Of a DNA stretch of 64,000 bases, positions 49,861-63,059 are shown piece by piece (position 1 is the first letter of the stretch; every line of letters begins with the position of its first letter). The notes below the pieces were generated by a model. It searched no databases. It worked only from the letters and a program-made list of their open reading frames with translations, and was not told the DNA's origin. The translations under genes and the position numbers were made by a program. This stretch comes from Toxonevra muliebris. Its lineage: Eukaryota; Arthropoda; Insecta; Diptera; Pallopteridae. The stretch is from the NCBI GenBank assembly GCA_963691655.1, contig OY829329.1:23673883-23737882 (forward strand). Reading direction: 5' to 3'.

Positions 49861-51690
49861 ATAAACCTTTAGCTTGACTGATTCATTGACTCACAAGCTG
49901 ACCACTGATTGAATCATCAACGTAAAGCCGAAATTACAGAACATAGGACTTAGAATCATAAAACACATTATTTCATTGGCATAGGCCTCTCAGACCTATT
50001 TTTCGAATCCACTGAATCTAGAACTATGGAAACGACTTTTGCAATTTTTTTAATTTTTTATGAATAAATATAATTAATTGCAAAGAGCACATTTATATTT
50101 AACACAAAAAAATTGTTTCTCAAAATGTTTTACTTTTTATTCATATATATTATAAAAATGTTTAGTTTGAGTGATTCATGCCTCATGGCATGAATGACTC
50201 ATTAACTGACTCATCAATGCACAGCTCATACTATAGAATCCAAGAGCATGAAATTTAGGTAACACATTGCTTTCCTGATGTAAGCCTCATTTAAAATAGC
50301 TTTAATTGAATTTACATTTTTAAATTCCGAAAATGGGCGTTGGAAAACGGCTTATTTTAAAAATTTTTCTAAAACCATACGATTTCGTTTTTTATGCAAC
50401 AAAAATTAAGCAGAGTTTTCTTGAAATGTGAATATAATTCAGTTAAAAATTAGTTAAAATTTTTAAAAATATTGCACAAAGTAAGTTTTAACCAATTGAT
50501 GTCATTTGATGCCGAACAAATTTAGTCTGAGAACTATTTTTGAATATCTTTTCTTCAATTTCTTCCATATAAAAGCATTAAATGTAGCTGATTCATTGAC
50601 TCATTTAATGACTCATCAACGCACAGTCGACCAACGCTCTTCCTCGGCACATTTTTCTTAATATGTAGGTAAAAATAAAAAAAAATTTACCCTTTAAGTG
50701 ATTTAGTGAATAATGGCTTGAGTCACAAGGCACAACCAAAACCTAAAAATTTGGGTGATAACTATATTCCTTTCTTAGCGTAAACCTCATTTGAAAAAAG
50801 ATTTTTTTTTTTTAATTTCATCTCTAAACTCGGCATTGTAATAGATTAAAACTGCAAATTTAAAAACTACCTACATCTCAAACTAAAGATTTAAGATTGA
50901 AGTGAGTTTAGTTAAAGAATAAAAATGATTCAACGAAATATTGACAAAAATTTTTTTAATACAAAGTAAAAAACTATTGCATAAGATTTTGAGTATATTT
51001 CCTGACTGATTCATTGACTCATGGACTGAATCATCAACGCACAGTCGAAACCATAGAATCTAGAAACCTGAAATTTATGAAACACACTTTTAACTTTGGG
51101 TTAATTGTTTTTAAAAAGAGATTTAGTTTAAGAATCGACTACAAGGCTAAAAAAAGTATGGTAAAAATGTAAAGCAGTAGTATAAACGTAGTTACCCAAT
51201 TCAATGGGTAGAAAATGGAAAAATTAAAATATTTATTGCAAAACAATACAAATTTAACATAACAACTTTACTCCTGAGCAAGCATTTTATAGTATGTAAA
51301 TATGAATATGTTTGGTCTCACTGATTCACTAACTCACAACTTGAATCACTGACCGACTCATTACTGCAGAACCAAAATTATAAAACTTGTGAACTCATTC
51401 CTTTTTTGACTCAGATCCCTCTTGAAATAGAATTGTTTAAAACTCCATGGTTACATAGACATAGTTTGCCCATAGTATTTAATGGGTAGAGAATGGAAAG
51501 TGTTAGACAAATAGGCGTGGCAATTCGCTAACTTTTCTTTTCAAATTTAAATTAAATTATTGAAAATGAACTACTTATTAAGTAATTTTTTCTTAATATA
51601 ATTCACTGTCTCACGGTTTTGACTCATTAATGCAAAGACGAAACCAGAGAACCTAGAAAATTTAAATTTGGGAAACACATTCCTTCTTTG
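49861..51690. repeat. long-unit tandem repeat with TGATTCATTGACTCA core
   Basis: Six diverged units start near 49870, 50170, 50585, 51003, 51318 and 51600, so the period is about 280-420 bp. Each opens with gactgattcattgactca and tcatcaacgcacagtcgaaa. Most continue with ccatagaatctagaaacctg, aaatttgggaaacacattcc and a ggcgtaaacctcatttgaaa block. Confidence 0.8.
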
Positions 51691-53760
51691 AAATAGCTAA
51701 AAACAAGAAAAATAAATTCAATATCTGATGTTAGAAAATGGGCTTGGCAAATAGTTTAAAATGGCATATCTTTGAAACTATCTCAAGTGTAATATTCAAA
51801 TTTGGAGCAGAAACGACGTTTTCCGACGTGAAATTTTGCGTGTAGATATTGCCTTATCTTTTAGCAGCAGATAGAAAAGTATGGAAGAGATTTGTCGTCG
51901 TTTTATGTTCCACAAAATATCACGAAAAAGAAACAGAGATAAAGAGACCGGGCAGGGCGGTTCTGAAAAAATATTTAAAAAACTATACTAATAATAAGCG
52001 GAAAATTCTACCAGACCAAGCTGTTTTAAAATTCTTAGAACTATTGAGGAATTTTCTTGAAGAATTTAATTTAAATTTTTTTTAAACAGTAAAATCAATT
52101 CAAACCAATTTGCATTTAAAATCAGTACTGGTTTCAATTCAACTTTTAATTTCAATTCATGCAGAGCAAAGTCAAATTCATTAATAGTTCAGAAAATTAA
52201 ATTTTCACTGAAATTAATCTAATTAGCAATAATTCAAATTTAATTATTTAATTAGTCTTATTTATATATCGTGATTTTTCTATTTATTTTTAGTAAATAC
52301 ACTAAATCTTTTTGATGCTTTGATTTTTTATTGAACGCAAGTGCTGCCATTTAAATTAAATTTATTGTTTTCCTTTTTTTTTTTTTTTGAGGTGCTTAAA
52401 CTGAGTCAATTATGTTTCACACATTTTGAAATAAACAAATTAGTAATCAGCATACATAAAAATTTGAAACAAAAAAGAAAAACGGTAGCAAAAATATAGA
52501 AAAAAATAAAAATAAAAATAAAAAAATACCTAAAATAAGGAAAATAAAAAAAAAATGTATCAAATAAAACTTAAAAAAAAAACCAAAAAATAAACAATTA
52601 CTCATTTGGCTCCCCTGTTTTGAGTAACATTAAAAAAAAGAAGGAAACACCTCGTATACAATACAAAAATAAAATAAATGTATTTTAATTCATTTATAAA
52701 AAGAAAATCAACACAAAAAACTAAATTAAAGTGCAATTATCATATTGACACTTATTTCATTGTTATTTTAGCGCTAGCTGGCGCTGCTTTTGTCATTTGT
52801 TGTTATTATTCTAAATTACCAGTAGAAAGTTTTTTAATGTAGGTACATTACTTTGTTTTAGAAACAATTCTAATTGCTATTTTTTCTGTTATTATTTCGT
52901 ATTTTTGTTTATTCTGTTTCATTGTTGGAAATTTTATTTTTTTTTTTGTTTCATATATAAAAATTTCTTTAATTCATTTCATACTTTTGTATTTAATTTT
53001 AATGTGCGTTTCTTTTCCCACAGTATAAATTTTCAGCAACTTTCAAAATTTATGATTATTTTGTACGTTGGCGTTTTGTGTCACAAATATAATAAATATT
53101 TTACTTGAGTATGCTTAATATTCTTTGCTTTTGCGAAAGGAATCCATTAATTTAATGTATTTTGTAAAAAGAAAAATGGGAAATTCTCGAATGTTGTCAA
53201 ATGTTTTGAAAGTTTCAGTGTAGGTTTTCGAAAATTATTTGTAGATTTAGATCTTATATCGCAATTGCATAAACATTCAAAAAGAAAGTAGAAGAAATGA
53301 AAAATTTATTGTTTTTTGTGATTGTGAGCTAAAGATAGTATGGCCTTTTTTTTCAAATAAATTTATTTAACTATTGAAGTTTTGTTTTAAAGATTTAAGA
53401 AATTTACAATAATTGTTTGAAAAATTTCTGCAGTAAGTTCTATGCCAATACTTAGAAACAGTGCAGTTAAATAAGAGTATCAACAGATTAATGGTAATCT
53501 TTCATTTTGAAGCGGTTGTAACCCTCATTGTTTAAGAGATTTCGAGGATGGTTTTGTTATTTATTAAGATATTTTTTTACTAAAAATATAGATTCTTCTT
53601 TTATTAGAGGCATTTTGAGATCCGACTGAACAGTAGAGATGGGCACGTGAGTACATTTTGACTCACGCTCATGCACTGAGAAAACGGCACTAAGAGTGTG
53701 ATTCAGTAGAATGTAGATACATATATTCCACATATTCAGGTTATTTTTATCAATAAATGC
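51691..53760. other. no gene recognised
   Basis: AT-rich with A-runs at 52490-52600. A 78-codon frame (51849-52085) has no recognised domain. Confidence 0.4.
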
Positions 53761-55900
53761 TTGGCATCTGCTGATGCAACCTTAACTCAATTGTTAGGAG
53801 TTGTTGCTTCATTAAAGGCTTTACAGCAGGACTCTGAGATGGCTAAATCAAGCGTTTGCACTCCATTTTCTTGCCTCAATGTCGTACAGAAGCGAATGCG
53901 ATGCTTTGAGTCATTATCCTCTCTTGGTCCATACAATAAATCACCGGACTTCATCAAACTACATTTGTATGGGTTGGGTTGAAGTGGCTGTCTAGAGACA
54001 CACTTAGGCCTGAACGGCCCATTGTGATATTACATAGTTGGACCTACCGTTTAACGTCGATTCCGAAAGGCGCTGTGGCAATTTGTTATCACTTGTTGGG
54101 TTTGCCATTGCCTACTAAGATTTTTACTTTCACACTTTCTTATAATTCTCATGTACTTCATATTGATAGTGAATATAAAAAGGTTATATGAATTAATGAC
54201 CAGATCAAGACGGGAATCGAACCCGAACCTCCCGGATTAAAGTCTAGAGCACTACCAACTAGACTATCGAGATTGTCCGACATTTGTATAGTTTAACCAA
54301 GATTTCAGCATTAATATTTTGAGTAAAGGCGATCTTGCTTAGTTATGCCGAAAGCGGTTGACTCGCGATGTCAAGATCTCATCAGGGTTGAAATAAAGTA
54401 TCGTTATGGGGGAGGAATCGTGGAGCCTATTGTTGTTCCGGTTTGCTTTTCTTACGATTCATTTATGCCCCGTCCTACGAGAGAGGTCAAGGAATTCATA
54501 CGATACGCGGAATCAAACAGCTTAGGACTAATAGTGGGCTGTGTCGCCAATACTCAGAACACTATTTGGGGTAGCAATAAGTGTAACTCCAAGGAAAATA
54601 AACTGTTGGATTCCATTCTGTCTTCCTGACTGGTAATTCAAAATGTTGGCACCGGCCCGATTTTTGTTACTATTAGAAGGCAGGAGGTAATTGATCTGAT
54701 ACTATCAAATAGTATAGTGGGTGATCAAATTACGAATTTTTAGAGATGACTCCCTTTCAGACCACCGTTACATAGAGTTTCGGTTTGCGGTAGAGAATTG
54801 GAATTGGTTCCTGCCGGTCGAAGCTCTTGAAACATCTTGGACATGATTTGGTGAGCTGGTCGAAGAAAGAATTTGCGTTGTTTCTAAACTCCAGACACTA
54901 GAGTCAATCGAGGAAACCTCTAATACATTAGGGTGAATCTTGCTATGAGACGTTTTGCCCGGAACGTAGGAGTAGACAAGGTAGAGCGGTTCTTCAGTAG
55001 AACACTGAGCTTTTTAAACTCCAGGAAGCTTCTGAAGTTTCTAAATGTCAGTTGAAAGCGGACTGAACAATCAGTTGCAGAAGGAATATAAGAATGTAAG
55101 ATATTCCTAACTGGAGACTTATAGGAATTTTTGCAGTGAAATGGTAGATCAGAAAGGTTGGGCGAGGCTATGCAGAGTTCTTCGAAGAAACCGGACGGCT
55201 AAACTAGACTCAATTCTCAAAACCGATGGCTGCTACAATAACTCCAGGTCAGAAATAAATGATGTACTCCTTTCAACGCACTATCCGGGTTGCAGGCGCC
55301 GTCAATACTCCTGGTCAGATTAGCTCTAGTATCAGAAGGTTCGATTGATTTATATCCTCTAGGATAGTAACTGAAGTTCGGCACTTCGTCATTCGATGAC
55401 TTTAAGTCCCCTGCACCCGACGGTATGCATGCAGTCATATTTAGAAATCTCATTAGAGTTCTGAAAAGGATCCTCATGGCTTGTCTCGCTCACGGATATA
55501 TTTCAGATCTTTGGCGCTTCGCTAAAGTTATATTGATTCCAAAACCGGGAAAGGATAACTACGCTCTACAGAAAAGTTTCCGACCGATAAGCTTGACATC
55601 GTTTTTGCTTAAAAGTTTGCAACGCATGGTCGAAAAGCACATCAGGCTGAAGGTTCTGAGTCAAAACCCTCTCAATTCCCGACAACATGCTTATCAAAGT
55701 GGAAAATCCTGTGAAACACATCTTCACAACTGTGAAAAAGGGTTGGAAGCAGGGGAATACACCCTAGGAGTGTTTGCCGATATTGAATGGGGTTTTGACA
55801 GCCAACGCCTAGAGACTAAGTGTTTTGGTTTATTCCAGACAACCCTCAAATCTAATGTAAATCTAATCTTGTGTAGGAACGCATATTAACCAGCTATTTA
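53761..55900 (+). pseudogene. non-LTR retrotransposon relic: endonuclease and RT
   Basis: An endonuclease part at 54345-54600 includes RPTREVKEFIRYAE and LIVGCVANTQNTIWGS, with the family's NxxWGS motif. It continues to DDSLSDHRYIEFRF (about 54745), the catalytic SDH motif. The RT part in 55425-55889 reads DLWRFAKVILIPKPGK, FRPISLTSFLLKSLQRMVEK, QHAYQSGKSCETHL and FADIEWGFD; the last holds the first catalytic Asp. It ends before the YADD box. The 420 bp before 54190 may be 5' sequence of the same element. Multiple stops and frame changes make it dead. Confidence 0.78.
54204..54273 (-). tRNA. tRNA-Lys(UUU)-like pseudogene
   Basis: Read on the minus strand, an A-box TAGTCTAGTTG (54266-54256) and a B-box GTTCGATTC (54222-54214) lie exactly 44 nt apart, as in real tRNAs. 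The body is 70 nt. Five of seven acceptor pairs and most T-stem pairs form. The AGACTTTAATC segment resembles the tRNA-Lys(UUU) anticodon arm with one T missing, leaving a six-base loop. The D stem does not pair. A degenerate tRNA or the head of a tRNA-Lys-derived SINE is more likely than a working gene. Confidence 0.6.
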
Positions 55901-58307
55901 TATAGGTTTCTAGTCAATTAGGAGTTCTAGGAAATCAATTCTCTACCTTTCTGTCCCGCAAGAGTTCAGACACTGGTTACTTTGGTCCAGAATTTGCACT
56001 TTCTGTTGTCTACAGCCATCAATATCACTTCAAACGAGTGAATCGATTTGATTTTTGATTGTTAAAAGATGAACGTAAATACAGATCCAAGGGTTGCATG
56101 TTGGGATACTATTTTGCTGTTCTAAAAAACAAATTACAAGTGTCAAAGAAGAATAGCAAAAAGTAGATAGAACAGTAGTGGTAGTTCCTTTCAATAATAC
56201 TATTCAGTGAGAGTAATTGTTTTGTAATTCTCAGATATACAGATTATTGATATGAGGGGCTATCACAAAGATCACTGATGAGGAACCGTAGCGGGTTTCG
56301 AAAAAATCGTTAGTTTTATGAGCTTTTTAACATTCTTCTGGAATCATTGTTCATTTGAAGCCTATTTATTTTAAATATGAACAGCCAAATTTGAAAGAAA
56401 TTTATAAAAGAATTTTTCCAAAATAATATCTTAAAAAATCCTCATTTAGAGGGCAACCACTTCAGCTTAATCTGGTCTAACCAAGTCTAGGAAAAAAAGC
56501 TACATTACTACTACAAGATAACAGTGAACAAGTTCTAGATCTTTTGATGAAAAACCGCAACTATTATCTTTAAAATATTAACCACATAATTTACTTAAAA
56601 TCAAATTAAAACATAAAATAAATTTTACAAAAAAAAAGAAAAAAAAAAAACCAATTCAAAACACCATTAAAAAGAAACACACACACATAATCATAATAAA
56701 CATATTTAAAATGTCGTAAATCAAATAAAATTTACACCCAAAAGAAAAACACAAACTGACACACATACAGAGACGCATTTAGAAGGAAACCATAAATGCA
56801 GTGATTGACTTTTTTGACATTTTGCTAGAGTGTGTGACAGGTTCATATTTATATTTTTATTATGCATTTTGTCATTTTTTGTGGTTTTCGGTTTTTTCGT
56901 ATATGAATGAATGAATGACACTGACCTCATTTGTTAATTTACTGAATTTATAACGCCAAACAGCCAGAATTTTTTTTTTTGAACATAAGCGTTGAGTACC
57001 GGGAGTCGTAACCAAATAAAAAAACAAAGACTTTTTCTTTTATGGCATAAACACAAATTTCAGTGGAGCGCAAAAATATTTATGACATATGAGGAACATA
57101 TGCGCCCATTTCACTTCCACTTTTCGATTTTCACTTCACTTCTCTTTTAAATTTTCACTTTTCTTCATTCAATTCATTAACCGCAAAAAAAAAGATCTGA
57201 AGAAAGATGCAGAATTCTAAGGGAAACACGTTTGCAATTCTTCACAATAAAAAAGGAAAAACAACAACAATAAAGACTTAAATAAACACTTAAAACATTT
57301 TATTTTATTTATTTTATTTTTTGTTGTTATAGCATGAAGAAAAACGATAAAAATTTGGTAGGAGAAACAGAAGGAACAACCGGCACTTATTTTTTTATTA
57401 CTGCTACTTTATACTACGATGACAAATGCGAGACACACCGACAACGTTCAACGGGGAACGTCATTTCGAGAGCGTGTTAAATGTACGACTAAAGTGTGCG
57501 ATTTCAATGAAATTTTAACAAAGCGTTGCTCAAAGAAAAAAAAACACATTGAGAGGAAAAAAGACAAAAAAAAAAAAAGAGCAAAAGAGAAAAATAATAA
57601 ATTTTTTAATTTTTTATTATAATGTAAAATTGTTTTTTTTTTTTTTTGTTTTTGTAGTAAAAATAAAAAAATATTAATGTTACTATTTCATGCGGAGCGC
57701 GTACGCAAAAAGAACGGAGCATGCAACAAAAGGCACAAATGTTTGTTGTTGTGATATTTGTTGTTACTTTGACACACACTTTACTTAATACACACATACA
57801 TACACATATTTGGAAAGAAAAAGCATGGCAGACAGACCAACAATCAGCAGACAGGCATGGTTGCTTTATTTTGACACTTCTTTTGTTTTCTTTTTTATTC
57901 GAACTTTTTTTTATTTATTCTTCTTTTGATTTAATAAATAATAAAATTTTATTTTTCAATTTCTTCATTGTATTTTTGTGATTCCATTGCCCTACGACTT
58001 CTTGCTGCTCAAAATTTGTTTTTACTTCAAGTTTTTTTATTTATTAGCAATTTTTTATTAATAAATTTTAATTAAACCTACATATGTGTGAGAATTTGCC
58101 CGCTGTTTCATTATTGCGATCTTAATTTAAATTAATTTAATTCATATTTTTGTTGCTTTTGTTATTTTTGTTATGAGGAAAAATGCAATTTCATGATTCA
58201 CCATATAAATGCAAATATTTAAAAATTAACTGGAAATAAAACGTGTTGAAACCCAGCAAAATATATGCCAGGAACCATTACAGAATACATATTTTTATAC
58301 AATTTTA
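55901..58307. other. no gene recognised
   Basis: AT-rich, with A-runs at 56630-56650 and 57570-57580, ACAC repeats and AATG repeats at 56905. Open frames on both strands are low-complexity. Confidence 0.4.
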
Positions 58308-58865
58308 TAGTGCGTTTACAGCACAGAAATTATCTCATTCGAAGTGATCAACTCCATAATCACGTTCAAAAACTGAAGATTTATCATACAAAAATTTATC
58401 ACCTCCTTTGCGAGATATTTAATTAATCACGTTGATTATCTTCGCAAATAGGAAAAGCAACTCTGCGTACTAGCTGTTCATATCTATTGTGAACGGCTCA
58501 CGAAAACGCAAACATCAAAATTTTGACAAATAATAATACAGAAATATTCATTGCAGTTGCGTAGTTGTATGAAACGAAATATCATTTGAAATTTTGAAAT
58601 ATAAATTGATTTCAAAAAAAGTATAGAGGCTGGCAAAAAGTAAGTATATCTTTTAGTAAGTTACAAAAACTAATTTTAGTATGTATTTGCAGAGAGACAT
58701 TAAGTGGTATGCCATGTGGTCGCCTCACGCAGAGGACGTGCTGTTGTCTAATGGGAAACAAAGAAATGTCGAAGATAATCTCCTTAGGTTTAGTGTAAAC
58801 AGAGAAAATTACAGAATATCTCCAATGCGATAATCACGAGATGTTCTCTGTATGTAAACGCCGAG
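58308..58865. mobile_element. candidate PIF/Harbinger-like MITE, 558 bp
   Basis: TTA flanks both sides (58305-58307, 58866-58868). The left end is tagtgcgtttacagcacaga and the right, reverse complemented, ctcggcgtttacatacagag. They align over about 30 bp including GCGTTTACA and ATCTC. The interior is non-coding. Confidence 0.55.
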
Positions 58866-58868
58866 TTA

Positions 58869-60209
58869 TTTTCTTTCATGAACTTTGAATTAGACTGAAA
58901 ATATATCACAGAGCAGTGAGTCAAATTACACTATGGAGAATCAGCAGTGAGCGGCATTGCCGGTTGATCTCAAAGCTGTGAGGTAATCCAAAGTTAACGT
59001 GGATATTTATTAGAAATATCTTAATAAAAAATGTTAAAATTACAGATTTTTAGTTAAATCTGATTTCTAAATAATTTATTTGCATTTATTTGCGCCTGCA
59101 GGATAGAATCTAGAATATAAGCAAGGATGCCTTTTATAAGAAGCGACTGCAATATCCTGTGGATGGTGGCATTGAAAAGATCATAAGAACCATCGAAAAT
59201 CTGTGGGCAACTAAGAGCCGTCTTTTAAGCGAGATTCCCTCCCCCCTCCTAAAGGAGCTGAAAGAGAAATTTTAATGTCGAGCATGGACGTTTATATTTA
59301 AGCTTAGTAGGGTCTAGAAGTACGCGGCACAGAAATTTTTCTATATGGCACCATCTCTAAAAAATGCCTAAGGAAAGCTTTTCAGCTCGCTGTTCAAATT
59401 TGGTATAAAACTGTAGGTCACTTCCATTCATGTATCAATATAGATTGTCAGAAGGGGAGAGAGCACAGTCATCTAGTCACACCGACCTCTCATTGGGTTT
59501 TTTGTGACAATGTGTCAATATAACTAACGCAATATGAATGGATGTCTAAAGCTCGGCTTTCCATCAAAATGTAAAGTGCTACTAGAGATAATAAAAATTG
59601 GAATGGAAAAACCCTCTTCTGACAATTGTGGTATTCCGTACCCTTAGTAAGCACATTGAAATCCAGCTGAGATGTAAAATTATAGTGGAAGGAAATCAAT
59701 TGCTGAAAACTTGGGTAAAATTGATCCACTCAAGTTTTTTGATAAATTTAGGTATAACTACTAATTTGTGTGATTCATTTAAGTACTTGGGCAAATATTT
59801 TTTTAAGGTTTTTTGCTTAAGCTCTTCGCTGAATGAACATAAGAAAAATATGGTTATTTTTCCAAGATTAAGTGGGTGGAGGGTGTTTTGATGGATAAGC
59901 AAACTTTTTCCCAAACAGACTATGATACTTTAATCATTCCTTTAACCTGTTGGCAATATTGTTCTAAGCTAAAACTCCCAAAATTTGGGGTATGGAGCTT
60001 AGACGGATGATTCTTGTGTTCACAAAAAATATGCTTCTTTTTCTCCTAAACAAGTCGATAGACATCAAAAACGATGAAACATAAATTAAGAATGTCCTGG
60101 TACAGTCTTAATAAGCTCATTTATCCCAAAAACCTGACGTGATGGAGCAAAATGGTCTTCGGATTCGAGGACAACGACATCAAATTACTCAAGACTAGTC
60201 CGATGGAAA
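58869..60209. other. no gene recognised; possible old relic
   Basis: The piece 59590-59900 has overlapping open frames, one containing FKYLGKYF, reminiscent of an RT C-terminal KYLG motif but too weak to call. Confidence 0.35.
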
Positions 60210-60510
60210 AAAGTAAATTTGGAGTTCTGTTCCACCTTATCTAATTGTAATTTAAGGAGTTCTGTTCCACTCTATCTAATGTATTCATTAAGTTCTATTT
60301 ATCACGTTCCAATTCCATTTTGTTCTATTTCATCATCTGATTCCACGTTGTTTCAGTTCCATGTTTTGATCCCACGGTGTTCCATTTTCATGTTCCGATT
60401 CCATGTTGTTCCATTTCCTTTATCAATTCCATTCTGTTCCATTTCATGCACCGGTTCCATTCTGTTTCATTATTCATGTTCCAATTTCATTATTCATATT
60501 CCAGTTCCGG
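60210..60510. repeat. TTCCATTCTGTTCCATTTCATG minisatellite
   Basis: Roughly nine units of about 30-36 bp built from gttccatttcatgttccgat and tccattctgttccat. The core ttccat-n-ttgttcca resembles the reverse complement of the 18.2-20.3 kb core (tggaattggaac, gtggaacaaaatgga). Confidence 0.75.
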
Positions 60511-63059
60511 TGTAATTGGCCGACATTTTTGAATGGCCTCTCGAAGCCCATATTTCTTCTAGACTATTCCTTCTTCAGACCGAGTTGTGACTGGTCTCAC
60601 AGAGTGAATTTAGCCAGGAAGAAGTGAGAGGATTTAACAGAGCCTTGAGTGCTCTTCATCTATTTTTAATACATATTTCAACGCCTTTAATATAGCATAT
60701 CGGTTAGTCTAAAAAACTGAAGCATTGGTCTCTTTGGATTCAACAAATATACCAGAATCTTAACTTTCGTCTATTAGATTCATCTATGAAAATGCAATGA
60801 CGATCCTACATTAGCTCTAACTCCAGTGTAAACCATGCTTGAGTTTCGGGAAAGCAATACACATATCTCAAAAAGAGAACAGCTGCGTCATGGAATATAG
60901 AAATGTCATTTTTATCAATATGAGTCCAACCAATAAAGCATTAAAGTTTTAAATAGATTCCATACCAGCACCCATTACATTTTAGCTTACAAATACCCTT
61001 AAGGGGCTTCTCCTTGGGTCAAATACATCCAGAGCAGAGCTAGTTATTGTATTGTAAGAAATATTTTCGTATAACAAATGGTTGTCTGCCTCCTTCTGAA
61101 ATCAGGGAAACCTATGATCAAGAGATCGGTTGTTTTACTATACTATAGATGAATAAGTAAAATAATTTGAATTGCTGGAGGATCCACAGATTGCTGGAGT
61201 TTATCTTGCAAATCATTCTCCTGGATCTCATTGTGATTGGTCTTCAGATTCGAGCTCAGCCACGGCAAATTACTTTAAAAAATGGTCAGTTTCTATCCCA
61301 AAATTGTTAAATTTAATTTGTCAAATAAAGGGTTAAGAAATTAGGAACTCTGATTCAGATTCATAAATAAAAACTTTCAGCTTTAGAGATTTTATATTCA
61401 TATTTTAAACTCAAGATCCTTAGTTTTTTTAGAATTTCTAAATTTTCATATTAATAAATTACATTGTGAAGTTCTTTTTTGGAACTAAAAAGTCTCTTTT
61501 ATTTTTTATGCACTTTCCACGTTCCATTCAAGGCGAAAATTTTATTATTTCTTTGGGGAATATCGAAAACAAAAACATAATAAAGATATTTAAAAAATAT
61601 TTTTGTGATACACATATCGAAAACAAATTACAAAATTCTCTTTAAATTCATAATAGCAAGCTAAAAGTTCAAAAGATTCTCACAAATGATGTATGCATGC
61701 ATATCATTTAAATTCGTACTTTGCCTGTTAAAAACAGCTTTATAAATATTTAGAAATACCGATTTTTATTATGGTGTATTTTTTTATTTGAGCGATTTTC
61801 TAAGAATTTCCCAGATTTATTAGCATGAATTACAATTTTCGACCTACTTTTTACTACTAATAAATATTCACTAAAATGCAACAGTATCGCAAGATAACCA
61901 GAGAAAAAAGATTTTAAAATCATGAAGGAAATTCCATAAACAAATAAACATACTACAATGTGTTGCCAAACGAAAATTAATTATGCATTTAAATTTTTGC
62001 AATAAAAAATACGAAAAAAAAAATCATGTAGTATAAGTTTGCCATACTAAAAATAAAACAAAAAAGTTCCGCAAAGAAATTTTAAATACTTTTTTTTACT
62101 ATTTTGCATTGTCAAAATATTCGTCATAAAAAAAAAAGAAAACAAAAAAGTTGTTGAGAATTTTTGGCGTGTGGCCAGTGAAAGCAAATAAAAAAAATTA
62201 AGGAAATAATTGAATAGGCCTGAAACAGAAACGAAAAAAAAAAAAATTGTGGAAATACTTTGGTTTGAGAGAGGAAAAATTTGAAAATAAATACCCACTT
62301 ATAATTCTTTTCAATAGAGTTAATATGCTACGCAGAGGCATAACATATTTTACGTTATGCTTCAGAGTGGGCCAAAGGGTTTCCCGCGCGCACAAGAGCG
62401 TAATAGGGCTCATTTTCATAGAAAAAAAGCTGAGTCGATCATTCTGAATATATAGGTGGCCATCCATCACTGCTATGCTTGCAATTGACCAATCATAGCT
62501 GTTCATTAGCATTGAGTGAGAGTAAGTAGTACGTGCACGGAAAGAGTGTTCTCCGCCCTACTTTTAACTGACCAATCACAGCCATTCGTTTCTGTTTGGT
62601 GAGAATAGAGAGAATAATTCAGTTATAACGATCTATAGCACAGTACAACATAGGTTCAGGCTCTGGGGTCGCGTGGGTTGGTTTCGACTTTATTTTTTTC
62701 GCTGAGAACGAAAATGTATATGATTGCGAACATTTTCATGAGATTGAAATTGCGAAAAATGGGGCTAACATGTACATTTAAAATAAGGAAAAAAAAACTC
62801 GACTGCATTTACAAGTTAAAGGTAAAAAACTAAATTATTAACTTATACATTGCATGTTTGCGAAGTAGAAATTCTTGAATTGTAACTCTTAAAATATGAT
62901 ATCATTGCTACGGTAGTATTAATGACCAAAAAATCCTAATCAATTTATGTAAGATATTAATTTTCTAATTTCTTATAAACAATTAGGTATGTATGGCTAA
63001 TAAAAATTTATCTTTCTTAGCTCGAAATTGATCATGGAAAATTGTTTCATAAACTTCCT
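60511..63059. other. no gene recognised
   Basis: AT-rich sequence. A less AT-rich piece at 62330-62680 is described separately. Confidence 0.4.
62486..62578. promoter_or_regulatory. paired CCAAT-box-like motifs
   Basis: tgaccaatca occurs at 62486-62495 and again at 62569-62578, each followed by a similar agc(t/c)(g/a)ttc. The surrounding 350 bp is less AT-rich. This could be a promoter fragment or part of an unrecognised repeat; there is no TATA box or gene to tie it to. Confidence 0.25.

Noticed and set aside
59598..59891. 97-codon frame with FKYLGKYF, resembling an RT motif
   Set aside because: A single short motif in AT-rich DNA without neighbouring RT blocks is not enough.
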